A stretch of DNA of 64,000 nucleotides from an uncultured Lachnospiraceae bacterium (GTDB lineage Bacteria; Bacillota; Clostridia; Lachnospirales; Lachnospiraceae): the NCBI GenBank assembly GCA_947363565.1, contig CANAPP010000005.1:24603-88602 (forward strand). The letters are read 5' to 3'. Made by a program: the position numbers and the translations under genes. The notes beneath the pieces are model-generated. The model had not been told where the DNA came from. It made no database searches and saw only the letters and a program-made list of their open reading frames with translations. Below are positions 27,006-35,746 of the stretch, piece after piece. How positions within the stretch are numbered: position 1 is the stretch's first letter; every line of letters begins with the position of its first letter.

Positions 27006-27890
27006 ATGGAAATCAGAGAAGGCTTTATGCCGTACTTAGAGTACAAGACTTATTACCGTATCGTGGGGGAAAATACCGGTGATAAGAAACCGTTAGTCCT
27101 TCTGCACGGAGGACCGGGTTCCACGCACAATTATTTTGAGGTGCTGGACCGACTGGCAGAGGAGGACGGACGCCAGATCGTGATGTATGATCAGATTGGA
27201 TGCGGGGAGTCCTACGTGGAGAACCGTCCGGATCTGTGGAATGCGACGACATGGATCAATGAGCTGGTTGCCTTAAGGGAACATCTTGGGCTTGACGAGA
27301 TGCACCTTTTGGGACAGTCCTGGGGCGGGATGCTGCTTCTCGACTATGTGTGCAACCACAAGCCGGAGGGGCTTAAGAGCCTGATCCTTTCCAGTACGCT
27401 TCCGGCGTCCTGGATGTGGGGCATCGAGCAGCACCGGATGATCAAAGAGCTTCCGCAGGAGATGCAGGACGCGATCGAGAAGGCGACGTCTACCAATGAC
27501 TACAGCGACCCGGTTTACCAGGCGGCAGAGACTGAGTATATGCTCCGCCATGCGGCAGGCGCAGTTACCGACGAGTCGCCGGAGTGCTTAAGACGGCCGG
27601 TTAAAAAAGGCGGAGAGGCATATGTTGTCGGCTGGGGTCCGAACGAGTATACGCCCATGGGCACACTCAAGGAGTATGACGTGACCGAACAGCTTAAGGA
27701 CATCAAGGAGCCGACCCTTGTCATCAATGGCGGCAACGATCTGTGTACACCTTACATCGCGAAATATATGTATGACAGGATTCCGAATTCGGAGTGGGAG
27801 CTTTTCCGTACCTGCCGTCATATGTGCTTTGTGGAGGATAACGACAGATACGTAGAACTGATGAAAGAATGGCTGAATAAGAACGATTAA
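27006..27890 (+). CDS. proline iminopeptidase-family alpha/beta hydrolase
   Basis: A 294-residue cytoplasmic serine peptidase of family S33. It has the oxyanion motif HGGPG, the nucleophile elbow GQSWGG (Ser), an acidic residue near NGGNDLCTP and the catalytic His in CRHMCFVED. The YDQIGCGES motif is characteristic of prolyl aminopeptidases, which remove N-terminal Pro from peptides. GGGAGG lies before the ATG. It is monocistronic between hairpins and convergent with the SDR gene. Confidence 0.9.
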   Translation: MEIREGFMPYLEYKTYYRIVGENTGDKKPLVLLHGGPGSTHNYFEVLDRLAEEDGRQIVMYDQIGCGESYVENRPDLWNATTWINELVALREHLGLDEMHLLGQSWGGMLLLDYVCNHKPEGLKSLILSSTLPASWMWGIEQHRMIKELPQEMQDAIEKATSTNDYSDPVYQAAETEYMLRHAAGAVTDESPECLRRPVKKGGEAYVVGWGPNEYTPMGTLKEYDVTEQLKDIKEPTLVINGGNDLCTPYIAKYMYDRIPNSEWELFRTCRHMCFVEDNDRYVELMKEWLNKND

Positions 27891-27923
27891 AAGGTTAGTT
27901 GAATAAAAGACGATCAGGGAAAT

Positions 27924-27952
27924 AGCCGGCAGGTAATGATGATCTGCCGGCT
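27924..27952. terminator. hairpin between convergent genes
   Basis: AGCCGGCAG (27924-27932) and CTGCCGGCT (27944-27952) make a perfect 9-bp stem with an 11-base loop. There is no strong T-tract on either side. The right arm is part of the 37-bp tandem duplication. Confidence 0.5.
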
Positions 27953-28017
27953 AAAGATATCCCCCGTCCACCCCGATCACCTGCCGGCTAAAGATATCCC
28001 CCGTCCACCCCGATCAC
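27944..28017. repeat. exact 37-bp tandem duplication across the stop codon of the SDR gene
   Basis: 27944-27980 and 27981-28017 are identical. On the minus strand each copy encodes the last residues of the SDR (QVIGVDGGYL) and a stop codon. The second copy therefore lies after the real stop as an untranslated duplicate. It looks like a recent replication-slippage event. Confidence 0.9.
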
Positions 28018-28719
28018 CTGCCCGGTCATATATTCCGGTGCATTTGCCATATCCCATATCACCTTCGCGATCTCGTCGGGGGTGCCGAATCGTCCCGCCG
28101 GGATATCGTACATGAGCGCCTTTTTTTCTTCTGCGTCAAGCTGTGCGTTCATCATCGTGTCAATCACACCGCAGGCGACGGCATTTACCTGGATATTACT
28201 GGGCGCAAGCTCCTTTGCAAGCGCCCGGGTAAGTCCGCACACGCCTGCCTTGGAAGCAGAGTAGGCGGCCTCGCAGGAAGCACCGGAGATTCCCCACATA
28301 GAAGATACATTGATGATCCGTCCCCGTTTTCCCGAGACCATCCCGGGGACAGCGCTGCGGCAGCAGTAGAACACCGAAGAAAGGTTTGTTTGGATTATGC
28401 TTTCCCATTCTTTATCGCTCATCTCACTGAGCAGCCCGATATGGGAAATTCCCGCGTTATTCACCAGCACGTCAAGCTGTCGGCATACCTGGCCGATCCG
28501 CTTAAACATCTTCCGGACATCCTCCGGATTACCTACATCCCCCATCAAAACCTCACAGGATCCCAGGCCGAAAAAATCAATCTCGGCCTTTACCGCTTCG
28601 ATTTCTTTTACCGAACGGCAGCAGTTCAAAAAGACATGATACCCCATTTTCCCAAAAAGCAAGGCAGTGCTCCTCCCGATTCCCCGGGATGCCCCTGTGA
28701 CCAGTACATATTTTCCCAT
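27988..28719 (-). CDS. SDR family NAD(P)-dependent oxidoreductase (FabG-like)
   Basis: A 243-residue short-chain dehydrogenase with the cofactor motif TGASRGIG, the NNAG motif (VNNAGISHIG), a Ser in NVSSMWG and the catalytic YSASK. It reduces a 3-oxo substrate with NAD(P)H. FabG and the EF-P 5-aminopentanone reductase YmfI share this layout; I cannot separate them here. No fatty-acid genes are adjacent. CGGAGG precedes the ATG. The 3' end is duplicated (27944-28017). Confidence 0.88.
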   Translation of the reverse strand: MGKYVLVTGASRGIGRSTALLFGKMGYHVFLNCCRSVKEIEAVKAEIDFFGLGSCEVLMGDVGNPEDVRKMFKRIGQVCRQLDVLVNNAGISHIGLLSEMSDKEWESIIQTNLSSVFYCCRSAVPGMVSGKRGRIINVSSMWGISGASCEAAYSASKAGVCGLTRALAKELAPSNIQVNAVACGVIDTMMNAQLDAEEKKALMYDIPAGRFGTPDEIAKVIWDMANAPEYMTGQVIGVDGGYL

Positions 28720-28852
28720 ACAAAACCTCCGATCTCTTTTCTCACCACGCTGTCAATCAAACATTAACTATTCACCAATACCCAGACAATCATCATGCAA
28801 TCCTCCGCCGGCGTCTTGTCGTCCGGCAATCACAGCTAATACTGCATCGCTC

Positions 28853-28886
28853 TTATATTTTGCTTATATATATAAACAAAATATAA
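28853..28886. promoter_or_regulatory. 34-bp near-perfect palindrome upstream of the RND pump
   Basis: Outer arms TTATATTTTG (28853-28862) and CAAAATATAA (28877-28886) enclose TTATATATATAA, itself a palindrome; only one base pair mismatches over the whole 34 bp. It lies in the 299-base gap between the SDR gene and the pump gene. It looks like an operator for a dimeric repressor, or a cruciform-prone site. The rest of the gap holds no gene that I can support. Confidence 0.55.
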
Positions 28887-29018
28887 AATTTGTCTAAATG
28901 TGCAATTAAATCAATTTTTTCTGCACATTATTATACACTACAATTATTGCCATTTGAAGTCTCAGGTGCTATTATTTACGTATTAGTTTTTCGGGAAAAA
29001 TTCAAAAGGAGTAACCCA

Positions 29019-32000
29019 ATGCTTTCAAAATTCAGTGTAAAAAAACCGTATACCGTTGTCGTAGGCGTTGTCCTGATCATTATTCTGGGAGTTGTTTCCT
29101 TTACCAGAATGACCGTTGACCTGCTTCCAAGCATGAACATGCCCTACGCGATCGTGATGACGACCTACCCCGGGGCCAGCCCGGAGGAGGTGGAAGAGAT
29201 CGTGACCAAGCCTGTGGAGCAGACGATGGCCACGGTCAGCAATATCAAAGATATCATGTCCGTGTCCAGTGAGAATGCCTCTACGGTCGTTATGGAATTC
29301 GAGCAGACCTCGAATATGGATTCCGTGACGATAGAGATGCGGGAGAGCCTTGACCAGATCAAAGGTTTCTGGCCGGACGAGGTGACCAACCCGATGATCA
29401 TCAAGCTGAATCCGGATATGATGCCGGTTCTTGTGGCGGCGGTCAGCGCCAAGGGCGACAGTACGGCACAGGTCAGCAAAAAGATCGAGGACGAGGTTAT
29501 CCCGGAGATTGAAAGCGTGGAAGGCGTCGCTTCCGTTTCCGTGACAGGGAATATCGAGGAGACGGTCGAGATTACACTGAATGAAAAGAAGATTGATGAT
29601 GTGGGCGACGACATCAAGGCAGAGATGAAAAAGCAGCTTAATGATGCAAAGAGTGCCCTGAATAAAGCCAAAAAACAGGTGAAGAGCGGAAAGAGCGCCC
29701 TGGAATCCGGGAAGAAAAAGGCGGCTTCCGGCATGGAAAAGGCAGAGTCCCAGGTATCTGTAAAGAGTGAGGAACTTAAGCAGGCGCAGCTTGAGCTGAC
29801 GGAGAAAAAGGCAGAGCTTAACGTGCAGGAGACGCAGCTTAACCAGAACCTTGCGCTTATCCAGGCGCAGAAGAAAGGTGCGCAGGCGCAGCTCGACAAT
29901 CTGATGCAGGCAAAAGAAGCTTACGATACATTGAAAGAGCAGTATGAGGCGATGCCCGATGAGATGCCCGGAAAAGAAGAGCTTGCACAGCAGCTTGCCC
30001 AGATGGAAGAAGCGCTCAAAGATTATGACGCTACATATAAGACGCTGACAGAGACGATCCAGCAGCTTGACGCCCAGGAACAGCAGCTTTTAGCGGCGCA
30101 GGCACAGATGGCCGCCGGGAAAGAACAGCTTGGCAAGATTGAAAAGCAGGTGAATAAGGGCGCCATGACACTTGCCCAGGCGAGGGGTAAGCTTGCCTCG
30201 GCGCAGCTTCAGGCAGCAGTCGGGATCGGAGAGGGCACAGCACAGCTTGCGGCAGGAGAGTCTGCCATCAAGATGCAGGAGGAGCAGCTAAAATCAGCGG
30301 AAAAGGAAGCAGAAAACAGTGTGAAGGTGGAAGACATCCTGTCTGTGGATACCGTAAAGACCATGCTGTCCGCCCAGAATTTCAGTATGCCTGCAGGCTA
30401 TGTTGACGAGGAGGGGATAGATTATCTTGTCCGTGTGGGCGACAAGTTTAAGAGTCTTAAGGAGCTTAAGAAGTTAGTGCTTTTAGATATGGAAGACATC
30501 GATCCGGTAAAGCTTACGGATGTTGCGTCGGTAAAGCTTACCGACAATGCGGATGAGACCTATGCGAAGATCAACGGGAAACCAGGGCTGATGCTGACGG
30601 TGCAGAAGCAGACAGGCTATTCTACCGGAGATGTAAGCGACAGGGTCTTGGAGAGATTTGAGCAGATCCGCAGGGATAATGAGGATGTCCACGCGGTAAC
30701 ATTGATGGATCAGGGTGTTTATATTGATATGATCGTCAATTCCGTCCTGCAGAATCTCCTTTACGGGGCGGTGCTTGCAGTGATCATCCTGCTGCTCTTT
30801 TTAAAGAGCCTGCGCTCCACATTTGTCATCGCATGTTCGATACCGATCAGTATTATGACTGCGCTGGTGGCGATGTTTTTCTCCGGTATTACGCTGAATA
30901 TTATCTCCCTGTCTGGTCTGGCGCTGGGTGTCGGTATGCTGGTAGATAACTCCATCGTCGTGATTGAGAATATTTACCGAATGAGAAATGAAGAGGGCGC
31001 GTCGGCGAAGAAAGCGGCCATGCAGGGAGCGCAGCAGGTGAGCGGCGCGATCCTGGCTTCTACGTTGACGACAGTGTGCGTGTTCCTTCCGATCGTATTC
31101 ACCCAGGGCATAACACGGCAGTTATTTGTGGATATGGGGCTTACCATCGCTTACTCACTCCTGGCAAGCCTTCTGGTAGCGCTTACGGTCGTGCCGATGA
31201 TGTCGGCAGGGCTTTTGCGGAAGACAGAGCAAAGAGAAAGTAAATTTTTTGTAAACATTAAAAAAGGTTATGGAAAAGTTCTTGCAAAGGCTTTAAAATT
31301 AAAAGTGTTCGTATTGCTTGGAGCATTTGCGTTATTTATCGGAAGTGTCGTGCTCGCCGCATCCAACGGGACTGAGTTCATGCCGGATATGGAGAGTACG
31401 CAGATCAGTATGACACTGGAGACGGAGAAGGGGACGAGCCTTGAGGATACCGCCAGGGAGGCGGACAAGGTGATGGATATCCTTGGGAAGATGGACGATA
31501 TCGAGGATGTCGGCGCCCTTGTATCATCATCGGATATGCTGGGGACACAGGTAGAGACCAATGTCATTTCCTTCTATGCGATCACGAAGGAGAACCCGTC
31601 TCTTTCCAATAAGGAGCTTCAGAAGGAGATTGAAAAATCGACAAAAGATATCAACGGGGAGCTGACGGTCAACATGTCTAATATGGATATGAGCGCACTG
31701 GGAAGCTCGGGGATCAACGTGGAGATCCGCGGACGGGATCTTGACAGGCTGCAGGAGATTTCTAAGGATGTTAAAAAGATCGTGGCGGACACTAAGGGTA
31801 CGCAGAATGTATCCGACGGGACAGAGGATAACACCGAAGAGCTCCGTATAGTGGTTAGTAAAGCGAAGGCTACAAAGCAGGGGCTTACGGTCGCACAGGT
31901 GTACCAGGAGCTTCACGAAAGGATTGCCGAACCGACATCGGCCATGACTCTCGGGACCGATACGCAGGACTACGAGGTGTACGTAAAGGACGGCGGGAAC

Positions 32001-32819
32001 GAGAGCATGACGAGAGAAGATATCCGTCAGATGAAGCTTACAGTGACGAAGCAGGACGGGACGACGAAGAAGGTGAAGCTTTCTAAGGTGGCGGATTTTG
32101 TGGATACATCCAGCCTGCAGTCCATCAACCGGAAGTCACAGACGAGATATATGTCCGTGACGGCAGAGATCAAAGAGGACGACAATATCGGTCTGGTCAG
32201 CAGCCGCGTGAAGAAAGCGCTTAATGCGTATGATGTCCCGGAGGGCTACGAGGTGGAGATGACCGGGGAGGATGAGACGATCAACGAGGCGATGATAGAG
32301 CTTTTCAAGATGCTGGCGCTGGCGCTTGTATTTATGTACCTGATCATGGTGGCGCAGTTCCAGTCGCTGAGGTCTCCATTCATCATCATGTTTACTGTGC
32401 CTCTTGCATTTACCGGAGGACTTCTGGCACTGTGGCTTGCGGATATGCCGATCAGCGTTATATCCATGATCGGATTTGTCATGCTGTCAGGTATTATTGT
32501 AAATAACGGAATTGTGTTTATCGATTATACAAATCAGCTTATCGAAGGGGGAATGCCGAAGAAAGCGGCATTGATAGAAGCCGGGAGGACGAGGCTCAGG
32601 CCGATCATCATGACGGCGCTGACGACAATACTTGGACTTTGCACGATGGCCGTAGGAGTCGGGATGGGTTCGGATATGGTTCAGCCGATGGCGGTCGTAA
32701 CTATTGGGGGATTGATATACGGAACGGTGCTGACACTGATTGTTGTTCCGTGTATCTTTGATCTGTTTCACAGAAAGGAGAAAGCGAGGCTTAGAGAGGG
32801 TATAGAAAAGGAAGAATAA
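29019..32819 (+). CDS. RND-family efflux permease with a coiled-coil insertion
   Basis: A 1266-residue proton-driven RND exporter (HAE/SwrC-like), about 12 membrane spans. It has N-terminal TM1 (about 10-32) and the AcrB-like motif GVGMLVDNSIVVIEN in TM4, where the second Asp of AcrB is Asn, as in many Gram-positive homologues. Residues about 195-437, inside the first extracytoplasmic loop, form an insert rich in Lys, Ala, Gln and Glu and clearly coiled coil. The start is ATG 29019 (AAAAGGAG upstream); the longer frame to 28890 is not supported. No adaptor or TolC gene is present. Substrate unknown. Confidence 0.9.
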   Translation: MLSKFSVKKPYTVVVGVVLIIILGVVSFTRMTVDLLPSMNMPYAIVMTTYPGASPEEVEEIVTKPVEQTMATVSNIKDIMSVSSENASTVVMEFEQTSNMDSVTIEMRESLDQIKGFWPDEVTNPMIIKLNPDMMPVLVAAVSAKGDSTAQVSKKIEDEVIPEIESVEGVASVSVTGNIEETVEITLNEKKIDDVGDDIKAEMKKQLNDAKSALNKAKKQVKSGKSALESGKKKAASGMEKAESQVSVKSEELKQAQLELTEKKAELNVQETQLNQNLALIQAQKKGAQAQLDNLMQAKEAYDTLKEQYEAMPDEMPGKEELAQQLAQMEEALKDYDATYKTLTETIQQLDAQEQQLLAAQAQMAAGKEQLGKIEKQVNKGAMTLAQARGKLASAQLQAAVGIGEGTAQLAAGESAIKMQEEQLKSAEKEAENSVKVEDILSVDTVKTMLSAQNFSMPAGYVDEEGIDYLVRVGDKFKSLKELKKLVLLDMEDIDPVKLTDVASVKLTDNADETYAKINGKPGLMLTVQKQTGYSTGDVSDRVLERFEQIRRDNEDVHAVTLMDQGVYIDMIVNSVLQNLLYGAVLAVIILLLFLKSLRSTFVIACSIPISIMTALVAMFFSGITLNIISLSGLALGVGMLVDNSIVVIENIYRMRNEEGASAKKAAMQGAQQVSGAILASTLTTVCVFLPIVFTQGITRQLFVDMGLTIAYSLLASLLVALTVVPMMSAGLLRKTEQRESKFFVNIKKGYGKVLAKALKLKVFVLLGAFALFIGSVVLAASNGTEFMPDMESTQISMTLETEKGTSLEDTAREADKVMDILGKMDDIEDVGALVSSSDMLGTQVETNVISFYAITKENPSLSNKELQKEIEKSTKDINGELTVNMSNMDMSALGSSGINVEIRGRDLDRLQEISKDVKKIVADTKGTQNVSDGTEDNTEELRIVVSKAKATKQGLTVAQVYQELHERIAEPTSAMTLGTDTQDYEVYVKDGGNESMTREDIRQMKLTVTKQDGTTKKVKLSKVADFVDTSSLQSINRKSQTRYMSVTAEIKEDDNIGLVSSRVKKALNAYDVPEGYEVEMTGEDETINEAMIELFKMLALALVFMYLIMVAQFQSLRSPFIIMFTVPLAFTGGLLALWLADMPISVISMIGFVMLSGIIVNNGIVFIDYTNQLIEGGMPKKAALIEAGRTRLRPIIMTALTTILGLCTMAVGVGMGSDMVQPMAVVTIGGLIYGTVLTLIVVPCIFDLFHRKEKARLREGIEKEE

Positions 32820-32883
32820 GGTGACAGTCTAAAGATTAATGAGGAGAAAGCGCGGCAGCATAGGAATGAAACGAGGGCTGGAA

Positions 32884-33441
32884 ATGTCAGAAGAGGAGAT
32901 TAGAATGATAAAAAAAGCGAGGGAATTTGCGATAAAGGCGCATGAAGGCCAGTTCCGCAAGGGGACGGACAGACCTTATATTGTGCATCCGATTGAAGTC
33001 GGGGATATCGTGTCGTCGATGACGCAGGACGCCGAGGTGATCAGTGCCGCACTGCTGCATGACACGATCGAGGATTGTGCGCATGTATCGAGAAATTTAC
33101 TGGCACGGGAATTTTCGGAACGGGTGGCGAACATGGTGGCGCAGGAGAGCGAGGACAAGTCTAAGACGTGGATGGAGCGTAAGAAGTCAACGATTGAGCA
33201 TATCAGACATGCTCCCCATGAAGTGCAGTTGATCTGCCTTGCCGACAAGCTGTCGAATATCCGTGATATTGACAGAGATTATCCGGTTTTGGGGGATGAA
33301 CTGTGGGACAGGTTCAGGATGAAAGATAAGGATACTATCGGGTGGTATTACAAAGGTGTCAGAGATTCTTTGGAGATGAGCCTGGGTATGATGGAGCCTT
33401 ACGAGGAATATTGTATGCTGATCAAGAAAAATTTTGGGTAG
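32884..33441 (+). CDS. HD-domain phosphohydrolase, RelA/SpoT hydrolase-like
   Basis: A 185-residue protein with the HD fold of the ppGpp hydrolase domain: AHEGQFRKGTDRPYIVHP, the metal-binding ALLHDTIED and the later DKLSNIRDI. It lacks synthetase, TGS and ACT domains, so it may be a small alarmone hydrolase (MESH1-like) or a related nucleotide phosphohydrolase. The start is uncertain: ATG 32884 follows GAGGG, but in-frame ATGs at 32866 and 32839 exist. It is 65 bases after the RND gene. Confidence 0.82.
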   Translation: MSEEEIRMIKKAREFAIKAHEGQFRKGTDRPYIVHPIEVGDIVSSMTQDAEVISAALLHDTIEDCAHVSRNLLAREFSERVANMVAQESEDKSKTWMERKKSTIEHIRHAPHEVQLICLADKLSNIRDIDRDYPVLGDELWDRFRMKDKDTIGWYYKGVRDSLEMSLGMMEPYEEYCMLIKKNFG

Positions 33442-33480
33442 ACATAATCGATTAGACGTGATCTGACAGACGTAATTTTA

Positions 33481-33517
33481 AGGAATGATGCGTATCTTTG
33501 ATGCATCATTCCTTTTT
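33481..33517 (+). terminator. terminator after the HD gene
   Basis: AGGAATGATGC (33481-33491) and GCATCATTCCT (33503-33513), a perfect 11-bp stem followed by TTTT. The right arm overlaps the last codons of the convergent flavodoxin gene. Confidence 0.8.
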
Positions 33518-34078
33518 GTCTGCCGGCCATATAAGCCCCAAGACGCATTCTATGACCGGTTTGAGATATTCCTCCGAGGAAATATCAAAGGAGTGCGCAA
33601 TCTGCTTCTCGAGTTCGAGATCTTTTGCGGTCTTGTCTTTTTTTCTCTTCATCATAAAGAAAAGTCCCTTCATCATTATCCGGTCGGTGAAGGACATCTT
33701 TTCATAACATAATCCGGCCGGCAGATAAAAATGAGGAAGATATGTACGTTCGCTCTCGGTAAGGTTATTCTGCCATAGCTGTTGGATGGCGTCTTTTTCC
33801 GCGGCAGGAACGGCGCCGGTAACGAACAGGGAACGGAAAAGCTGACGGCTGCCAGTCTGTTTTAATATTTTGCGGAACCGTTTCAGGCCGTCGATGGAAC
33901 CGGCATGGGCCCGCGTGCCGAAGAAGAGCATATCATAGGAGGATAGAGAGACTGATCGGATATTTTTGAAGTTTATCGCGCGGCAGTCAAGTTTCTCTGC
34001 CAGCAGCCCGGCGTATTTCTTTGTAAATCCGGTGCTGCTTTTGTATATGATCAGTATTTTGGGCTTATTCTGTGTCAT
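33506..34078 (-). CDS. flavodoxin-domain protein
   Basis: A 190-residue protein with the flavodoxin phosphate-binding loop at its N-terminus (YKSSTGFTKKYA) and the pattern YDMLFFGTRAHAGSIDG that follows in HemG/flavodoxin-like proteins. It probably carries electrons on FMN. It overlaps the upstream tetR gene by 14 bases, so it is the target gene of that regulator. The C-terminal 60 residues are basic and not recognised. Confidence 0.82.
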   Translation of the reverse strand: MTQNKPKILIIYKSSTGFTKKYAGLLAEKLDCRAINFKNIRSVSLSSYDMLFFGTRAHAGSIDGLKRFRKILKQTGSRQLFRSLFVTGAVPAAEKDAIQQLWQNNLTESERTYLPHFYLPAGLCYEKMSFTDRIMMKGLFFMMKRKKDKTAKDLELEKQIAHSFDISSEEYLKPVIECVLGLIWPADKKE

Positions 34079-34649
34079 CTTCCTGCTCCTTTTCTTTTAG
34101 AATCTGGGTTAAAAATGCCTGGCAGGCAGTTTCCTGCCGGGAGAATATCTCATCCGGCGAGATGCCGGGATCGGTGACGGAAAAGATCGTCCCGATGCCG
34201 ATGGTATAGATGAGCATATTCAGGTGAAGCGCCTTTGCCTGGGAGATACTGATGTTAAGCCTTGACGCGATGGCTTCGGCAGTCTGTGCATCAGCCTCGG
34301 AGCGGTAAAGCTCATCCAGAGAAGAGATGCCGCGTCTCGGGCGCAGGATAAACATCCGGAAAATATGAGGTTCTTCCCGGGCAAGCCGGACGAAGGCCTG
34401 TCCGGTGCTCTGAAACAGATTGTCCGGGTCGGTATGCCTGGCAAGATATTGCCGGACGAAGGAGCCGGCCCGCTCCATGACATCCATGCGCAGGCTGTTC
34501 ATATTGCGGCAGTAGCTGTAGATCGGCTGGACAGAACAGCCAAGCTCGCGGGCGATAGATTTAACAATGAGCTGTTCCATCCCGCCGGTTCTGGCTAAAC
34601 TAAAGGCTGCGTCTATGACCATGTCTTTTGTAATCTTTTGCTTTGGCAT
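34065..34649 (-). CDS. TetR/AcrR family transcriptional regulator
   Basis: A 194-residue repressor with the N-terminal helix-turn-helix at about 8-55 (DAAFSLARTGGMEQLIVKSI and ELGCSVQPIYSYCRN) and a ligand-binding C-terminal domain. AAAAGGAG precedes the ATG at 34649. It forms an operon with the flavodoxin gene. A 45-bp perfect palindrome directly upstream (34672-34716) is almost certainly its own operator. Confidence 0.9.
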   Translation of the reverse strand: MPKQKITKDMVIDAAFSLARTGGMEQLIVKSIARELGCSVQPIYSYCRNMNSLRMDVMERAGSFVRQYLARHTDPDNLFQSTGQAFVRLAREEPHIFRMFILRPRRGISSLDELYRSEADAQTAEAIASRLNISISQAKALHLNMLIYTIGIGTIFSVTDPGISPDEIFSRQETACQAFLTQILKEKEQEDDTE

Positions 34650-34671
34650 TATCTGAATCTCCTTTTACTAA

Positions 34672-34716
34672 CATATAATCAGATTATATAAATTATTTAT
34701 ATAATCTGATTATATG
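34672..34716. promoter_or_regulatory. 45-bp perfect palindrome, likely double TetR operator
   Basis: The whole 45 bp is an inverted repeat with one central base. It contains two 13-bp palindromes of its own, ATAATCAGATTAT (34675-34687) and ATAATCTGATTAT (34701-34713), with centres 26 bp apart. It lies 23 bases before the tetR start codon, a position suited to autorepression. Confidence 0.7.
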
Positions 34717-34784
34717 ACATCCATAAAATTTTGTCAACAGTAATGGAAAAATCAAATCCGGAAGACAAAATGATCCAGATAGTA

Positions 34785-34813
34785 TTTACAAAAATACTTC
34801 TATATAGTATAAT
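34785..34813 (+). promoter_or_regulatory. promoter of the marR gene
   Basis: TTTACA (34785-34790), 17 bases, TATAAT (34808-34813). A small palindrome AGTATTT/AAATACT (34781-34799) overlaps the -35 box and may be the MarR operator. Confidence 0.6.
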
Positions 34814-34834
34814 CCGATAGAGGAGGATTTTGTC

Positions 34835-35266
34835 ATGGATATTCAGGGAGGCAATACCATATCACGTATTAAGCAGCTTAGCAGCAGGATCTTTGAACGG
34901 ATTCTTCTTAAGAAGGATATCGACGCGTTTAACGGGGCGCAGGGGCGGATCCTCTATGTCTTATGGCAGGAGGAGAATATATCCTTCAAAGATCTTGCGG
35001 ACAGGACTGATCTTGCAGCTACAACGCTTACCAGTATGGTTGACCGCATGGAAGCATCCGGGTTGGTGCGCCGTATTCCGGATAAGGATGACCGCAGGAA
35101 GACGCTGCTTTTGCTTACGGAGAAGGCCAGAAGCCTTGAAGCGGATTATATGGCAGTATCTGAGCAGATGACGGATATCTTTTACGCAGGATTTTCAAAA
35201 GAGGAGATTATGCAGTGCGAGGCGTTTCTTGGCCGGATATATGAGAATCTGAAGCTTTATGATTAA
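34835..35266 (+). CDS. MarR family transcriptional regulator
   Basis: A 143-residue winged-helix regulator. The recognition region is ISFKDLADRTDLAATTLTSM and the wing carries RRIPDKDDRRKTLLLLT, the MarR hallmark DxRxxxLxLT. AGGAGG precedes the ATG. It sits upstream of a small cysteine-containing protein gene, its most likely target besides itself. Confidence 0.92.
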   Translation: MDIQGGNTISRIKQLSSRIFERILLKKDIDAFNGAQGRILYVLWQEENISFKDLADRTDLAATTLTSMVDRMEASGLVRRIPDKDDRRKTLLLLTEKARSLEADYMAVSEQMTDIFYAGFSKEEIMQCEAFLGRIYENLKLYD

Positions 35267-35311
35267 ATATCCGAAAGTTAGGTTGAAAAAAGTACAGGAA
35301 GGATGAAGATG

Positions 35312-35668
35312 ATGAACCAGAAGTTAAGAGAATTTGTTACAGAGAAACTAAATGACATGACCGCGGCATTTTCCTGCAGTGCCGAGGCAAAGGCAGCGGC
35401 AGAAAGCTGGCTTGCCGCCGCAGGGACAGAGGGAGAAGCGGAGGAGACGAAAAAGCTCATCGCAGAGCTGGAAGAGGACATCATGCCTGTGGATACACTG
35501 ATCGCATTCGCAGGTTCCGAGGCAGGCGCACAGGTATTTGGCGCCGAGAAGGCGAAGGAAGTAGCGGCCCACGGGGAAGGGATCAAGGCTGCCGGTGCAA
35601 AATACTGTGACTGTCCGGCATGTGCGGCTGCGGAGGCAATCCTCGGAAAAAAGGATGAGCTTTTATAG
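35312..35668 (+). CDS. small Ala/Glu-rich protein with a CxCxxC motif
   Basis: A 118-residue acidic protein of the short Firmicutes family often mislabelled as Hsp90; it has no relation to the HSP90 ATPase. The C-terminus carries KYCDCPACAAAEAIL, a possible metal or redox site. Of three nearby in-frame ATGs (35303, 35309, 35312), the last two have suitable spacing from AGGAAGG. It follows marR by 45 bases and is probably in the same transcript. Function unknown. Confidence 0.75.
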   Translation: MNQKLREFVTEKLNDMTAAFSCSAEAKAAAESWLAAAGTEGEAEETKKLIAELEEDIMPVDTLIAFAGSEAGAQVFGAEKAKEVAAHGEGIKAAGAKYCDCPACAAAEAILGKKDELL

Positions 35669-35704
35669 GAAGGAACCGGGAAAGAACTTATGTTCGTAAA
35701 TGTC

Positions 35705-35733
35705 TTGACATGAGATCTGGGGTATGCTATAGT
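35705..35733 (+). promoter_or_regulatory. strong sigma-A promoter immediately followed by a terminator
   Basis: TTGACA (35705-35710), 17 bases, TATAGT (35728-35733). Predicted transcription start near 35740, only a few bases before the hairpin at 35747-35789. Confidence 0.65.
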
Positions 35734-35746
35734 ACAGATAGTATAA

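Noticed and set aside
27944..28017. Possible CRISPR-like array
   Set aside because: Two directly abutting 37-bp copies without spacers; explained as a tandem duplication of the SDR 3' end.
28720..29018. N-terminal extension of the RND pump back to 28890
   Set aside because: The extension has no ribosome site and runs through AT-rich promoter-like DNA; ATG 29019 has AAAAGGAG at good spacing and matches the usual RND N-terminus.
35312..35668. Hsp90 chaperone
   Set aside because: The short family is sometimes labelled so, but 118 residues with no GHKL ATPase motifs cannot be an HSP90 protein.
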